Below the pieces are notes generated by a model. The model was not told the origin of the DNA. It did no database searches and worked only from the letters and a program-made list of their open reading frames with translations. Shown piece by piece: positions 52,260-61,616 of a DNA stretch of 64,000 nt. The position numbers and the translations under genes are program-made. Origin of the DNA: Daejeonella sp. JGW-45. Lineage in GTDB: Bacteria; Bacteroidota; Bacteroidia; Sphingobacteriales; Sphingobacteriaceae. Position 1 is the stretch's first letter, and each line of letters starts with the position of its first letter. The stretch spans positions 126,199 through 190,198 of the forward strand of contig NZ_JARKNC010000006.1 of assembly GCF_029360805.1 (NCBI RefSeq). Reading direction: 5' to 3'.

Positions 52260-53453
52260 ATGAATAAAAATATACAGAATTTAGCCGGTATTTCTGTCAA
52301 GCCTGTAAGGAGAGTAATCGGCTTGATGTCCGGCACGTCCTTCGACGGTTTAGACATTGCCTTATGTGAGTTTCGAGGGAGCGGACTTGGCACAGATATT
52401 AAAGTAAACAATTTCGTCACGCGCGACTATAATTCTGACTTCAAGGAAGACTTGAAATCGGTATTTGCAAAAAAGTTCGCTGACCTGGAAAAGATCACAC
52501 TCCTTAATGCGGTTATTGGAAGTTATTATGCAGAGCTAATCCTCGAATGCCTTGAAGAATGGGGAATCTCACCATCGGAGGTTGATTTAATTGCCAGTCA
52601 TGGCCAGACTATCTTTCATGCGCCCAAGCATCAGCACCGAATGAGGGGATATCCAAATGCGACACTTCAAATTGGTGACGCAGATCACATAGCAATGAAG
52701 ACGGGCATTATTACGCTAAGTGATTTTCGTCAAAAGCATATTGCTGCTGGAGGTGAGGGTGCACCTTTAGCAGTGTATGGAGATTATCTCATTTTTTCGA
52801 GTGCCACCGAGAACAGGATAATGCTAAATATAGGTGGTATAGCCAATTTTACGTTTTTACCTTCCGCCCATTCGACGGGATTTTTCTCTTCGGATGTAGG
52901 GCCAGGTAATACCCTCATGGATCAGTTCGTCCAGCTTAAATACCCAGGCAGGTATTACGATGAGAATGCTGCCATAGCATCAGCTGGCACCGTAAATACC
53001 GACCTTTTAAAGGCATTGCTGGATCATCCGTTTTACAAGGCAGAATTTCCTAAAACAACCGGACCAGAACTTTTCAGCCTGGATTACCTGAACGATGCGA
53101 TGAGGCGATCAACTCAACATAATTTGTCAAATGAGGATATTATGGCAACCCTCGCGATGTTCTCTGCGAAAGGTATTATACAGGCCATTGTTGAATCCGT
53201 TAAGGGAAGGGGTGAATTCGAAATATATATGAGTGGGGGTGGAATGTATAACCCTTTGATGGTGAGTTATATTGAGCAGTATTTTGGAAGAAAACTTAAA
53301 TTTACATCAGATTTAGGAATTAATCCGGATGCAAAGGAAGCAGTATTATTTGCCTTACTGGCAAATGAAGCCGTGGCCGGAGGGAGCACCCCGTTTGGTG
53401 ATCGTCCAGGGGTGCCAACAGTATCTATGGGTAAGATAAGTTTCCCGCAATAG
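52260..53453 (+). CDS. anmK: Anhydro-N-acetylmuramic acid kinase
   Basis: Phosphorylates and opens 1,6-anhydroMurNAc to MurNAc-6-phosphate in peptidoglycan recycling. It has 397 residues. ATP-binding MSGTSFDGLDIALCEF at about residues 24-39, ASHGQTIFHAP, LQIGDADHIA, DFRQKHIAAGGEGAPL, MLNIGGIANFTFL and the C-terminal MSGGGMYNPLM are the family motifs. It begins a cluster with SusC/SusD 38 bp downstream, so it is likely to be cotranscribed with the transporter. Confidence 0.95.
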   Translation: MNKNIQNLAGISVKPVRRVIGLMSGTSFDGLDIALCEFRGSGLGTDIKVNNFVTRDYNSDFKEDLKSVFAKKFADLEKITLLNAVIGSYYAELILECLEEWGISPSEVDLIASHGQTIFHAPKHQHRMRGYPNATLQIGDADHIAMKTGIITLSDFRQKHIAAGGEGAPLAVYGDYLIFSSATENRIMLNIGGIANFTFLPSAHSTGFFSSDVGPGNTLMDQFVQLKYPGRYYDENAAIASAGTVNTDLLKALLDHPFYKAEFPKTTGPELFSLDYLNDAMRRSTQHNLSNEDIMATLAMFSAKGIIQAIVESVKGRGEFEIYMSGGGMYNPLMVSYIEQYFGRKLKFTSDLGINPDAKEAVLFALLANEAVAGGSTPFGDRPGVPTVSMGKISFPQ

Positions 53454-53491
53454 ATCTAATTCAAATAAACCAATTAATAAAAACCAGAAGT

Positions 53492-56400
53492 ATGAAAAGA
53501 GTGTTACAAACATTTAAAAAAGGCCGGTATCTCCTTGCAGTACTGGTACTCATGTGCTCTCAGTTGGCTGTCGCACAAACCCCGAGATACTCGATCCGGG
53601 GTGTTATAACGGATGCCCGTAACCAGGAACCGCTTATTGGTGCAGCGGTTAAAATTACAGGTACTAACCTGGGCACATCTACTGATGTTAACGGTGCATT
53701 CACCCTTAATGTGGATCTCAGTGCTGGCAGTTATCCCGTCTCAATAACCTATACAGGGTACAAACCGGTAAGCCGAACAGTTTTGCTGGATCAAAGTACT
53801 GTAACTTTAAACGTTCAAATGACTGAAGACGCCTTAAGTATCGATGAGGTCGTTGTTACAGGTACTACAGTTGCAACAAGCAAAAGACAATTAGGTAACG
53901 CAATTTCAACTGTGTCTGCGAAACAATTGGAAGGAGGTGCTGCAACATCAGTTGATCAGGCTCTTGCTGGGAAGGTTTCCGGTGCACAAATATCTCAAAA
54001 CTCCGGGAACCCGGCAGGCGGGATCAGTGTACGCTTGCGTGGTAACAGTACTATATCCGGCTCGAGTGATCCCTTGTATATCGTAGATGGTGTAATCATT
54101 AACAACAGCTCAGCGGAATTGGTCGACTTGGGTGGTTATACCCAAAACCGGCTTGTGGATATTAATCCGGCAGATATCGACCGTATCGAGATCATTAAAG
54201 GTGCAGCAGGAGCGGCTATTTATGGCTCCCGCGCCAGTAACGGTGTTGTTCAGATATTTACCAAGAAGGGAAAATCGGGTAAGCCAGTAGTTGCTGTTTC
54301 TACACAGTTTCGTAGCAATTCTTTACGGAAACCGTTGGAATATAATCAATACCCCTTCCGATTTGCAAACACAGTTGCTGCGGACTTAACACAGGTTCCT
54401 GTAACACGATATGATCTTCAGGACCAGATCTTTGAAACAGCGTATGGATCAGAAACCAATGTATCTGTGTCAGGCGGATCAGACAATAGCCAGTACTATG
54501 TAAGTGCAGGTTATCTTGGCAATGATGGTATTGTTAAGAACACAGATTTCAAAAGGGCTACAACCCGTTTAAGATTTGATCAGAGATTTAATGATGTATT
54601 CAAGTTAAGCACTGGCGTCAGTTTTACCAGGAGTACGAGTTCTGAACTTCCGAACGGAGGGATTAACTCGGCATGGGGTGCTTTGACCGGATTTATTTTT
54701 GGGAATAACTTTGTTAATCCTAATCCTGATCCGGTTACCGGCGTGTATCCTACATTAGCTCCGACTGGTCTTTTGAGGACAAACCCGCTGGAAGCGATTA
54801 ACCGCTTTGATTTTAACCAGCAAACCAGCCGTTTTATAGGAGACCTTACATTGACTGCGGAGCCCATGAAGAACCTTTCTATAAACTATACGCTTGGCTT
54901 TGATAACGCAACTCAGCTAGCTACCGCCTTTATTCCTATTGGCAACACAACACCAGCCAATACAACCGGGTATGCCAGAAAAGCAGACAGGATAAGCCTT
55001 TTGCTAAATAACGATCTGAACATGGCGTATCGTGCCAAAGTTGGGTCCTGGCTTGAATCGACTACATCGGTTGGTGGTACTTTACAAACAGAGAGAATAA
55101 ACTCTAATAGCATTACAGGCACCCAGTTAAGCCCGGTAAGTCAGGCGGCGTCAAGCGGCGCATCAATCGTAACAGGAGATGCTAACTCAACTCTTAATAT
55201 TCAGGGCTTTTATGTTCAGCAAACTTTTGGACTCGCTAACAAGCTGTTTTTAACCGGAGCGATCCGCAGAGACGGCTCGTCGTCTTTTGGGGAAGCGAAC
55301 AGGTGGCAAAACTACCCAAAAGTGAGCGGATCATATGTGATTTCTGAAGAAGGATTCTGGAAGAACTCAATCGCTTCTGTTATCCCTAGCTTGAAGATCC
55401 GTGCATCTTACGGACAGTCAGGTAATCTTACCGCCATTGGCGCCTACGACCGTTTCAGTAATTATGTAAATGTTTCGCTCGCCGGACTGCCTGGCCTTTC
55501 TGCGCCGACTCAGTTTGGAAATCCGGATGTTAAGCCAGAGCGCCAGACTGAAAAGGAAATTGGTTTGGATGCAAGCTTCCTTGGCGACCGTTTAGGACTT
55601 GAGATATCCCTTTATGATAAGAGTGTTCAGGATTTGCTTCTGCCGGTTACTCTCAGGCCTTCAACCGGTTACCTGACCCAGTTCCAAAATATAGGAAACA
55701 TGACAAATAAGGGTCTGGAAATCATGTTGAGAGGTGTGCCGGTTCAGAGTTCCAACTTTAAATGGAATTCTACTTTGATTTTTTCTAAGGTAAAAAACAG
55801 AGTTACCGATGTGCCAGGAGGAGTAGTAACATTCCCGGGCGGTTTTGGTCAGGTGGCAGCTGTTAATGGTTACGCTCTGGGCGCGTTTTATGCAACGGCC
55901 TTTGCACGTGATGCTTCAGGGAACAGACTGTTGAATGCTGCGGGCTTTCCTCAGCCGGAGCAAAGAAGCCGCAACGCGGCCGGACAACCCACAGGCGGAA
56001 ACAAGCCAATGGTAATTGGAGATCCTAATCCGGATTGGACAGGATCATTTACTAACGAATTTTCGATTGGTAAAAGCCTTTCCCTGAGGATGCAATGGGA
56101 TGCTTCCTATGGTAACGATGTGTTCAACTTTACGCGCCGCGTGGGAGATCGTGATATCTACGGTGGACTTAAAGGTTATGAAGATGAATTGAGAGGTACA
56201 GTACCGAAAGGAACTTCCGCGGCCTTATTCAGTATTATGGAAAATTGGATAGAGGATGGTTCTTATCTGAAATTCAGAGAGATCTCAGCCACTTACGACA
56301 TCCGTCTGAAAGCACTTAATAATAAGCCACTAAGGGTTACCGTTTCAGGAAGGAATCTTTGGTCAATTGACAAGTATAAAGGATGGGATCCAGAAACCAA

Positions 56401-56494
56401 CGCGGCTGGTCAAAGTACAGCCGTACGAGGCTTCGACTTTGTGGAAGTTCCGATCCCGAGAACTATTGCTGTCGGATTAAATTATACTTTTTAA
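53492..56494 (+). CDS. SusC/RagA-family TonB-linked outer-membrane transporter
   Basis: A 1000-residue nutrient transporter. Signal peptide (1-28), CarboxypepD-like domain (about 32-115, YSIRGVITDARNQEPLIGAAVKI), plug (about 120-260, including SVDQALAGKVSGAQISQNSGNPAGG, VRLRGNSTISGSSDPLYIVDGVI and RIEIIKGAAGAAIYGSRASNGVVQI) and a C-terminal barrel ending VGLNYTF. It pairs with the SusD-like lipoprotein 20 bp downstream to bind and import an oligomeric ligand. The anmK neighbour suggests muropeptide or amino-sugar fragments (inference). Confidence 0.95.
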   Translation: MKRVLQTFKKGRYLLAVLVLMCSQLAVAQTPRYSIRGVITDARNQEPLIGAAVKITGTNLGTSTDVNGAFTLNVDLSAGSYPVSITYTGYKPVSRTVLLDQSTVTLNVQMTEDALSIDEVVVTGTTVATSKRQLGNAISTVSAKQLEGGAATSVDQALAGKVSGAQISQNSGNPAGGISVRLRGNSTISGSSDPLYIVDGVIINNSSAELVDLGGYTQNRLVDINPADIDRIEIIKGAAGAAIYGSRASNGVVQIFTKKGKSGKPVVAVSTQFRSNSLRKPLEYNQYPFRFANTVAADLTQVPVTRYDLQDQIFETAYGSETNVSVSGGSDNSQYYVSAGYLGNDGIVKNTDFKRATTRLRFDQRFNDVFKLSTGVSFTRSTSSELPNGGINSAWGALTGFIFGNNFVNPNPDPVTGVYPTLAPTGLLRTNPLEAINRFDFNQQTSRFIGDLTLTAEPMKNLSINYTLGFDNATQLATAFIPIGNTTPANTTGYARKADRISLLLNNDLNMAYRAKVGSWLESTTSVGGTLQTERINSNSITGTQLSPVSQAASSGASIVTGDANSTLNIQGFYVQQTFGLANKLFLTGAIRRDGSSSFGEANRWQNYPKVSGSYVISEEGFWKNSIASVIPSLKIRASYGQSGNLTAIGAYDRFSNYVNVSLAGLPGLSAPTQFGNPDVKPERQTEKEIGLDASFLGDRLGLEISLYDKSVQDLLLPVTLRPSTGYLTQFQNIGNMTNKGLEIMLRGVPVQSSNFKWNSTLIFSKVKNRVTDVPGGVVTFPGGFGQVAAVNGYALGAFYATAFARDASGNRLLNAAGFPQPEQRSRNAAGQPTGGNKPMVIGDPNPDWTGSFTNEFSIGKSLSLRMQWDASYGNDVFNFTRRVGDRDIYGGLKGYEDELRGTVPKGTSAALFSIMENWIEDGSYLKFREISATYDIRLKALNNKPLRVTVSGRNLWSIDKYKGWDPETNAAGQSTAVRGFDFVEVPIPRTIAVGLNYTF

Positions 56495-56514
56495 TTACTC
56501 AAAACTGTAAAGAG

Positions 56515-57825
56515 ATGAAAACAAATTTCATATATAAATATCTCCTTCCCGTATTGGTTCTGTTCGTTTCCTCATGTGACCTCGATCAAACTAATCCTAA
56601 CTCTGCGACAGATGAGCAGGTGCTGAAGACCAGGGAGGGTATTATTGCCCTAAGTATCGGTATAAGACAAAACTATTCAACGAACGGACTTAGCAGCGCT
56701 ATGCTTGCTCCAACCGTTACAGCCCGGGAGATGAAAGGTATTGCAACCTTCACGAATACCCTTGAACTTGAGGCTGGCGGTACTGCCCTTCCAAGCGCCA
56801 ATGGTATCATTCTAACTTACTGGTCGTCTATGCAAAGGCAGATGCAGATGAGTGAGAATCTGATTGCCAATGCGCCAAACGTAGCCGGGATTGAGCCAGG
56901 TTTGCTGAGTGGCATCATGGCACAGGCTTACCTGTTCAAGGCAATGGCGTTAGCTAATTTAGCAACTACATTCGAACAGGCCAATCTTAACAGCAGCACA
57001 ACCGAGCCAGTAGCTTTCGTTCCGAGGGCACAGGTTTTTGCCGAAGCTCTAAGATTAATAGGCTTGGGAATAACTGGTATTACCACAACAGCACCATCTG
57101 CTTCATTTGCAAGCCTTGTAGCCGGCCCCGATTTCGACATACGGAATACCCTTTATGCCATGCAGGCGAGGATAAATCTGATGGCTGGTAATTATCCGCA
57201 GGCTCTTGCAAGTGCTAACCAGGTAGATCTGACTAAGAAATCAAGCTTTACTTACACTACGATCAGCCCTAATCCATTATATACCATTTATAATGTAACC
57301 AAATCTTACCGCCCGCGTGAGAATTATGGCCTGCCTGCCGGATTATATGAGGCTGCAGATAAACGTCTTGCATTTTACTTCACCACTCCAAGAGATGTGA
57401 TCAATACCGATCCGGTGGTGACGCTTGCTGGCTTTGCTGCCGCTCAAACTACGCCGATCCCTGTTTATCTTACTGATGAAATTAAACTCATTAAAGCAGA
57501 GGCTACTTTAAGGACAGATGGTCCTTTAACTACCGCGCTTGATCTTATTAACGAAGTAAGAACTCAGAATACGGGCGACCTTTTCGGGGTGAATGCGGGG
57601 CTTCCTGCTTACTCGGGAGCTGTTACAAAGGATGCCTTATTACTGGAAGTTTATAAGCAGCGCTGTGCCGAACTTTACCTGAGCGGGTTAAAGTGGGACG
57701 ATACAAGGCGTTTTAACCGTCCTGTTCCGCCAGCGAATAACTCCGAGCGTAACAGAGTATTCTATCCATATCCAGATCAGGAGAGGATAAACAATACTAA
57801 TACACCGGCTGATCCGGCCATTTAA
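56515..57825 (+). CDS. SusD/RagB-family lipoprotein
   Basis: Surface lipoprotein lid of the SusC transporter, 436 residues. The lipobox VSSCDLDQ places the lipidated cysteine at residue 21. SusD-type helical repeats follow; the C-terminal YLSGLKWDDTRRFNRP is the hallmark of the family. The start at 56515 (MKTNFIYKYLLP), 20 bp after susC, is preferred to a longer frame from 56383 that overlaps susC. A strong terminator comes 16 bp after the stop. Confidence 0.93.
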   Translation: MKTNFIYKYLLPVLVLFVSSCDLDQTNPNSATDEQVLKTREGIIALSIGIRQNYSTNGLSSAMLAPTVTAREMKGIATFTNTLELEAGGTALPSANGIILTYWSSMQRQMQMSENLIANAPNVAGIEPGLLSGIMAQAYLFKAMALANLATTFEQANLNSSTTEPVAFVPRAQVFAEALRLIGLGITGITTTAPSASFASLVAGPDFDIRNTLYAMQARINLMAGNYPQALASANQVDLTKKSSFTYTTISPNPLYTIYNVTKSYRPRENYGLPAGLYEAADKRLAFYFTTPRDVINTDPVVTLAGFAAAQTTPIPVYLTDEIKLIKAEATLRTDGPLTTALDLINEVRTQNTGDLFGVNAGLPAYSGAVTKDALLLEVYKQRCAELYLSGLKWDDTRRFNRPVPPANNSERNRVFYPYPDQERINNTNTPADPAI

Positions 57826-57841
57826 TTTATCTATAGATGTT

Positions 57842-57873
57842 AAAGAGAGGAACTGTTGTTCCTCTCTTTTTTT
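57842..57873 (+). terminator. Terminator between susD and the serine hydrolase gene
   Basis: AGAGAGGAAC (57844-57853) with GTTCCTCTCT (57858-57867), perfect stem with a TGTT loop and a run of T. It lies between two same-strand genes 58 bp apart, so it would limit read-through into the hydrolase. Confidence 0.9.
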
Positions 57874-57883
57874 ATCCAGAATT

Positions 57884-59683
57884 ATGAGAAATACATTAAG
57901 CCTGATCTTGATTTTTGTTTCTGCCTTTGCTTTTTCACAAAGTGAAAGTCCACTGAAGAGGATTCAGGTGGCCGAGGCCGGTGTCGTGGCGTTAAACAAT
58001 AGCAGATCATTGCTTCCGCTAAAAAGCTTGAAGGATCTTGAAATCGCCAGCGTGGATCTCGGTTTTTCAAATTCAGCTGTTTTTGACAGTATCGCAGGAA
58101 AATATTGGGCGCTTAAAACTTTTCGTGGGGATACGATAACAACGGTTGAGGGCTTTAATGGCCTACACATGAAGTTAAAATTTTTTAACCTGATTTTCCT
58201 GAAGCTCCCCGATCAGGCGTCTGCAAGTAAAGCCTTAATTGATTTTGCTGCCGATCTTGAAAGACAGACAAAAGTCGTTTTCGTGGTAGCACGGGATGGG
58301 GCTAATTTGGCAAAACTTAATAAAATGAAATCCCCCGTAATCTGGCATAAGCTTAACAGTCCGGAAGCCGCTTCGGTCAGCGCCCAGGTTATTTTTGGCG
58401 GGATGGCATCTAATACAAAGCTAGACGCTGATTATAGCGAAGTTTTTAAAAAGGGATCAGGCTTTAATATTCAAAAGACTCGTTTGGGATATTCCATTCC
58501 GGAATCAGTTTCTTTATCAAGCGATTTTACTTCAGGTATAGATGCGCTTGTGAAGGACGGAATTGCCGCTCACTCAGCTCCGTCGGCCGTAATCCTGGTT
58601 GCAAAGGATGGCAAGGTTATTTTCAATAAGGCTTATGGAACTCATGTTTATAATGGCGTTGTCCCAACCAGGCTTGACGATATTTACGATATGGCATCTG
58701 TTACAAAAGTTACGGCCACGACACCTTCTGTGATGCGGCTGTATGAGCAGAAGATGATCGGCCTCGACAGTCCGATAAGTATATATGTTGCCACCACCCG
58801 GAACATCCCTGATAAGAAAGACGTGAAGATTAAGGAAGCTCTGCTTCATGAAGGTGGGTTTTACCCTTACATCAAGTTCTTTGAATTATTAAAGCCTGGT
58901 GAAATGAGTAAAGATTCGTCGGCCGCTTACCCGATAAAAGTAGCTGACGGGTACTTTCTGAGAGCTAATTATTTCGAAGAGGTGATGTGGCCGGTTACCT
59001 TGAGATCGCACGGCGGCACAAGAGGCAAGTTCGTCTACAGTGATGTTGGTATGTATATGCTCAAAGAGGTGGTCGAACAGACCACGCGCAGAAGACTTGA
59101 CGAATATGTTCTGAACGAGTTCTACCTCCCGCTTGGAATGCAGGCGACAGGATTCCGGCCAAGGAACCGGTTCGAAAAGGCAAGGATTGTTCCGACCACT
59201 GAGAACGATAACTGGTTTAGAGATATGTTGGTTCAGGGTTATGTAAATGATCCGGGAGCGGCTATGTCGGGGGGCGTGCAGGGACATGCAGGTCTATTCT
59301 CAAATGCAAACGATCTGGCGATTTACTACCAAATGCTGCTAAATAAGGGAAGTTATGGCGGAGATAGTTATTTTGAATCCTCCACGGTAGACTTATTTAC
59401 TTCCCGGCAATCTAAAGTCAGCCCGAGAGGCTATGGCTTTGCCCGCTTAACGGAGGCTGAAGAAAATGCTGATAGAGGATTCCCTTCACAACTCGCTTAC
59501 GGGCATAGCGGATATACCGGAACTTATGTTTGGGTGGATCCGAAATATAATATGATATATATATGTCTGACAAACCGGGTATATCCCGACGATAATAAAA
59601 CCTATGGAGTATCTAAAATAAATCTCCGGGCCAGAGTGCTGGATTATGTTTACGAAGAAATAATAAAGGCAAAAAAACAATAA
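57884..59683 (+). CDS. Serine hydrolase (beta-lactamase class C fold) with GH3 C-like domain
   Basis: A 599-residue exported protein with a signal peptide (1-19). Residues 22-210 resemble the C-terminal domain of a GH3 glycosidase (VAEAGVVALNNSRSLLPL, FVVARDGANLAK, VIFGGMASNTKL), then a class C beta-lactamase/transpeptidase-like domain with SVTK (Ser272, Lys275), YSD (Tyr385) and HSG (541-543). In related Bacteroidota proteins a GH3 N-terminal catalytic domain precedes these parts; here it is absent. It may trim peptides from cell-wall fragments. The neighbours anmK/susCD support this. Confidence 0.85.
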   Translation: MRNTLSLILIFVSAFAFSQSESPLKRIQVAEAGVVALNNSRSLLPLKSLKDLEIASVDLGFSNSAVFDSIAGKYWALKTFRGDTITTVEGFNGLHMKLKFFNLIFLKLPDQASASKALIDFAADLERQTKVVFVVARDGANLAKLNKMKSPVIWHKLNSPEAASVSAQVIFGGMASNTKLDADYSEVFKKGSGFNIQKTRLGYSIPESVSLSSDFTSGIDALVKDGIAAHSAPSAVILVAKDGKVIFNKAYGTHVYNGVVPTRLDDIYDMASVTKVTATTPSVMRLYEQKMIGLDSPISIYVATTRNIPDKKDVKIKEALLHEGGFYPYIKFFELLKPGEMSKDSSAAYPIKVADGYFLRANYFEEVMWPVTLRSHGGTRGKFVYSDVGMYMLKEVVEQTTRRRLDEYVLNEFYLPLGMQATGFRPRNRFEKARIVPTTENDNWFRDMLVQGYVNDPGAAMSGGVQGHAGLFSNANDLAIYYQMLLNKGSYGGDSYFESSTVDLFTSRQSKVSPRGYGFARLTEAEENADRGFPSQLAYGHSGYTGTYVWVDPKYNMIYICLTNRVYPDDNKTYGVSKINLRARVLDYVYEEIIKAKKQ

Positions 59684-59748
59684 TGGTCATTTCAAGGTAG
59701 ACCTGTAATTTTCTCACCTGTTCTCTTATCCTGATTGTTGAATTATTT

Positions 59749-59782
59749 CACACAGTGTGGAGTTTCTCTACAACACCTGTTG
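59749..59782. promoter_or_regulatory. Palindromes, candidate enhancer-binding sites
   Basis: CACACAGTGTG (59749-59759) and CAACACCTGTTG (59771-59782) are palindromes 80-120 bp upstream of the expected start of a candidate sigma-54 transcript, the distance usual for NtrC-type activator sites. The word CACCTGTT is repeated at 59715 and 59774. Confidence 0.35.
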
Positions 59783-59837
59783 CTGGCATTTTTAATTAAA
59801 CAGCTCGTTAACAGCTTTTTGGCTATTTAATCATTGC

Positions 59838-59854
59838 TTGGCATGGTACTTTCA
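59838..59854 (+). promoter_or_regulatory. Candidate sigma-54 promoter
   Basis: TTGGCATGGTACTTTCA matches the sigma-54 consensus TGGCAC-N5-TTGCA with the -24 GG and spacing kept, and one mismatch in the -12 region (TTTCA in place of TTGCA). It is 43 bases before the small secreted protein's ATG at 59897. Confidence 0.5.
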
Positions 59855-59896
59855 TAATGCTTATCACATTAATCAATAACCATTTAAATGAATATT

Positions 59897-60211
59897 ATGA
59901 AAAAAGTAATCTTATCCGCAGCAATCATGGCGATCACAGGTTTCACCGCGGTGAACGCAAAATCAATTGAAAATACAACAATTCCGGTTTACGCGGTTGT
60001 TCAAGATAGTACTCAATCTAAAGAAGTTAAACTGGAAGAGCTTCCGGCGCCGGTGAAAGCTACCTTAGGAGCCGATGCGTATAAAGACTGGACTCCTGCT
60101 TCGGCAACATGGGTAAAGACCAAAGATGGAGAACATTTTGCAATCGTCGTTACTAAAGGTCAGGAAAAGGCGGTTCTAAAAATTGATCCGGCCGGAAAAG
60201 TAATTCAGTAG
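59897..60211 (+). CDS. Small secreted protein, 104 aa
   Basis: A 104-residue exported protein: signal peptide (about 1-21, ending VNA), an acidic linker, then VKLEELPAPVKATLGADAYKDW and WVKTKDGEHFAIVVTKGQEKAVLKIDPAGKVI, a PepSY-like half-domain. Similar small proteins in Bacteroidota are annotated hypothetical. A start at 59888 (MNIMKK) is also possible. It is preceded by a candidate sigma-54 promoter and followed by a terminator, then the NtrC-type regulator gene. The regulator may control it (inference). Confidence 0.75.
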   Translation: MKKVILSAAIMAITGFTAVNAKSIENTTIPVYAVVQDSTQSKEVKLEELPAPVKATLGADAYKDWTPASATWVKTKDGEHFAIVVTKGQEKAVLKIDPAGKVIQ

Positions 60212-60235
60212 CCCATAATTACCATATCTATATAA

Positions 60236-60270
60236 CGAAAGCCGGGAAGTCACCCGGCTTTCGTATTTTT
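60236..60270 (+). terminator. Terminator after the small secreted protein gene
   Basis: CGAAAGCCGGG (60236-60246) and CCCGGCTTTCG (60253-60263), perfect 11-bp stem followed by TATTTTT. The TATTTTTG that follows could double as a weak -7 box of the next gene. Confidence 0.9.
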
Positions 60271-60287
60271 GGATATTTTCTAAGCGT

Positions 60288-61616
60288 ATGCCAAAAATCC
60301 TGTTAGTTGAAGATGATTTAACGTTCTCCCGTTTGTTGGAAGGCTTCCTTCAGAAGCATGGTTTCCAGGTCGATGTTAAAAAGACCGTCGCGGAGGGGAT
60401 TTTGGCTGTCGACGTGGGCTCTTATGAGATCATGTTACTTGACTATAGACTACCAGATGGAACGGGACTCGACGTTTTGAATGCCGCGCGTAAAAAAGGT
60501 TTGAACTTTCCAACGGTAGTTATGACGAGTTTTAACGATGTCAGAACAGCTGTCAAGGCGATCCGTTCCGGAGCATTTGACTACATCACAAAGCCCGTGA
60601 ACCCGGAAGAGTTACTCATGATCATACAGGAATCAATGGATCGTGGCAAACAAAAGACTGATGAAGGAAGACCGGAAAGAGGGTTTATCAAGGGAAGGAG
60701 CGGAGAATCGGATAAGCTATACGATTATATTTCATTAGTAGCTCCCACAGATATGTCGGTAATTATCCAGGGAGAAAGTGGAACCGGTAAGGAGCACGTT
60801 GCGAGGTCTATTCATGACCAAAGTAAAAGGGCGTCAAAACCATTTATTGCTCTCGACTGCGGTGCATTGTCGGGCGAACTGGCTGCCAGTGAATTTTTCG
60901 GGCATGTTAAAGGCGCGTTTACAGGCGCATTTGACGATAAGAAAGGCCAATTTGAATCTGCAAATGGTGGAACTATCTTTCTCGACGAAGTCGGTAATTT
61001 GAATTATGCCGTCCAGGTTAAATTATTAAGAGCCGTCCAGGAAAGGCTTATACAGCCTGTAGGCAGTACCAAAATTATCCCGGTGGACGTCCGGATATTG
61101 ACTGCTACCAATGAGGACCTTCTTTCAAACGTTAATCGCGGCGATTTTAGGGAGGATCTTTATCATAGGTTAAATGAATTCAAAATCCAACTCCCGCCTT
61201 TGCGGGAAAGAGGGAAGGACCTGCTTATTTTTATCGAGCATTTTATTGGTTTGGCTAATTCGGAACTGGGACGGAATGTCAACAGCCTCTCTCCCGAGGT
61301 TATGGAAGTTTTTCAGGCTTATGATTGGCCCGGCAATTTAAGAGAGCTCAAAAATGTAGTTAAGCGAGTAGTACTGCTAAGCAGCGACGAACTTGTTAAG
61401 ATCGAGGCACTTCCCGAAGAAATGATATTTTCGGTTAATAAGCCAAAAGTATCAACAGGTAGTTCAGACATCAAAGCAGTTAATGAAGCCAATGAGAAAG
61501 CGTTAATAGCAGCAACGCTAGCTCAGGTAAAATATAATAAAAGCCTTGCTGCGAAATTGCTAAACATTGATCGAAAGACGCTCTACAGCAAGATTGATAA
61601 ATACAATATTAAGTAG
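60288..61616 (+). CDS. Sigma-54-dependent response regulator (NtrC family)
   Basis: A 442-residue transcription activator. Receiver domain (1-120) with phospho-acceptor Asp52 in LLDYRLPDG; AAA+ domain with Walker A GESGTGKE (162-169), the sigma-54 contact loop GAFTGA (209-214) and EVGNLNYAVQ; C-terminal Fis-type HTH (about 415-440, KSLAAKLLNIDRKTLYSKI). It acts with sigma-54 RNA polymerase. Its stop is followed with no gap by the stop of a hybrid histidine kinase on the opposite strand, a likely partner. Confidence 0.95.
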   Translation: MPKILLVEDDLTFSRLLEGFLQKHGFQVDVKKTVAEGILAVDVGSYEIMLLDYRLPDGTGLDVLNAARKKGLNFPTVVMTSFNDVRTAVKAIRSGAFDYITKPVNPEELLMIIQESMDRGKQKTDEGRPERGFIKGRSGESDKLYDYISLVAPTDMSVIIQGESGTGKEHVARSIHDQSKRASKPFIALDCGALSGELAASEFFGHVKGAFTGAFDDKKGQFESANGGTIFLDEVGNLNYAVQVKLLRAVQERLIQPVGSTKIIPVDVRILTATNEDLLSNVNRGDFREDLYHRLNEFKIQLPPLRERGKDLLIFIEHFIGLANSELGRNVNSLSPEVMEVFQAYDWPGNLRELKNVVKRVVLLSSDELVKIEALPEEMIFSVNKPKVSTGSSDIKAVNEANEKALIAATLAQVKYNKSLAAKLLNIDRKTLYSKIDKYNIK

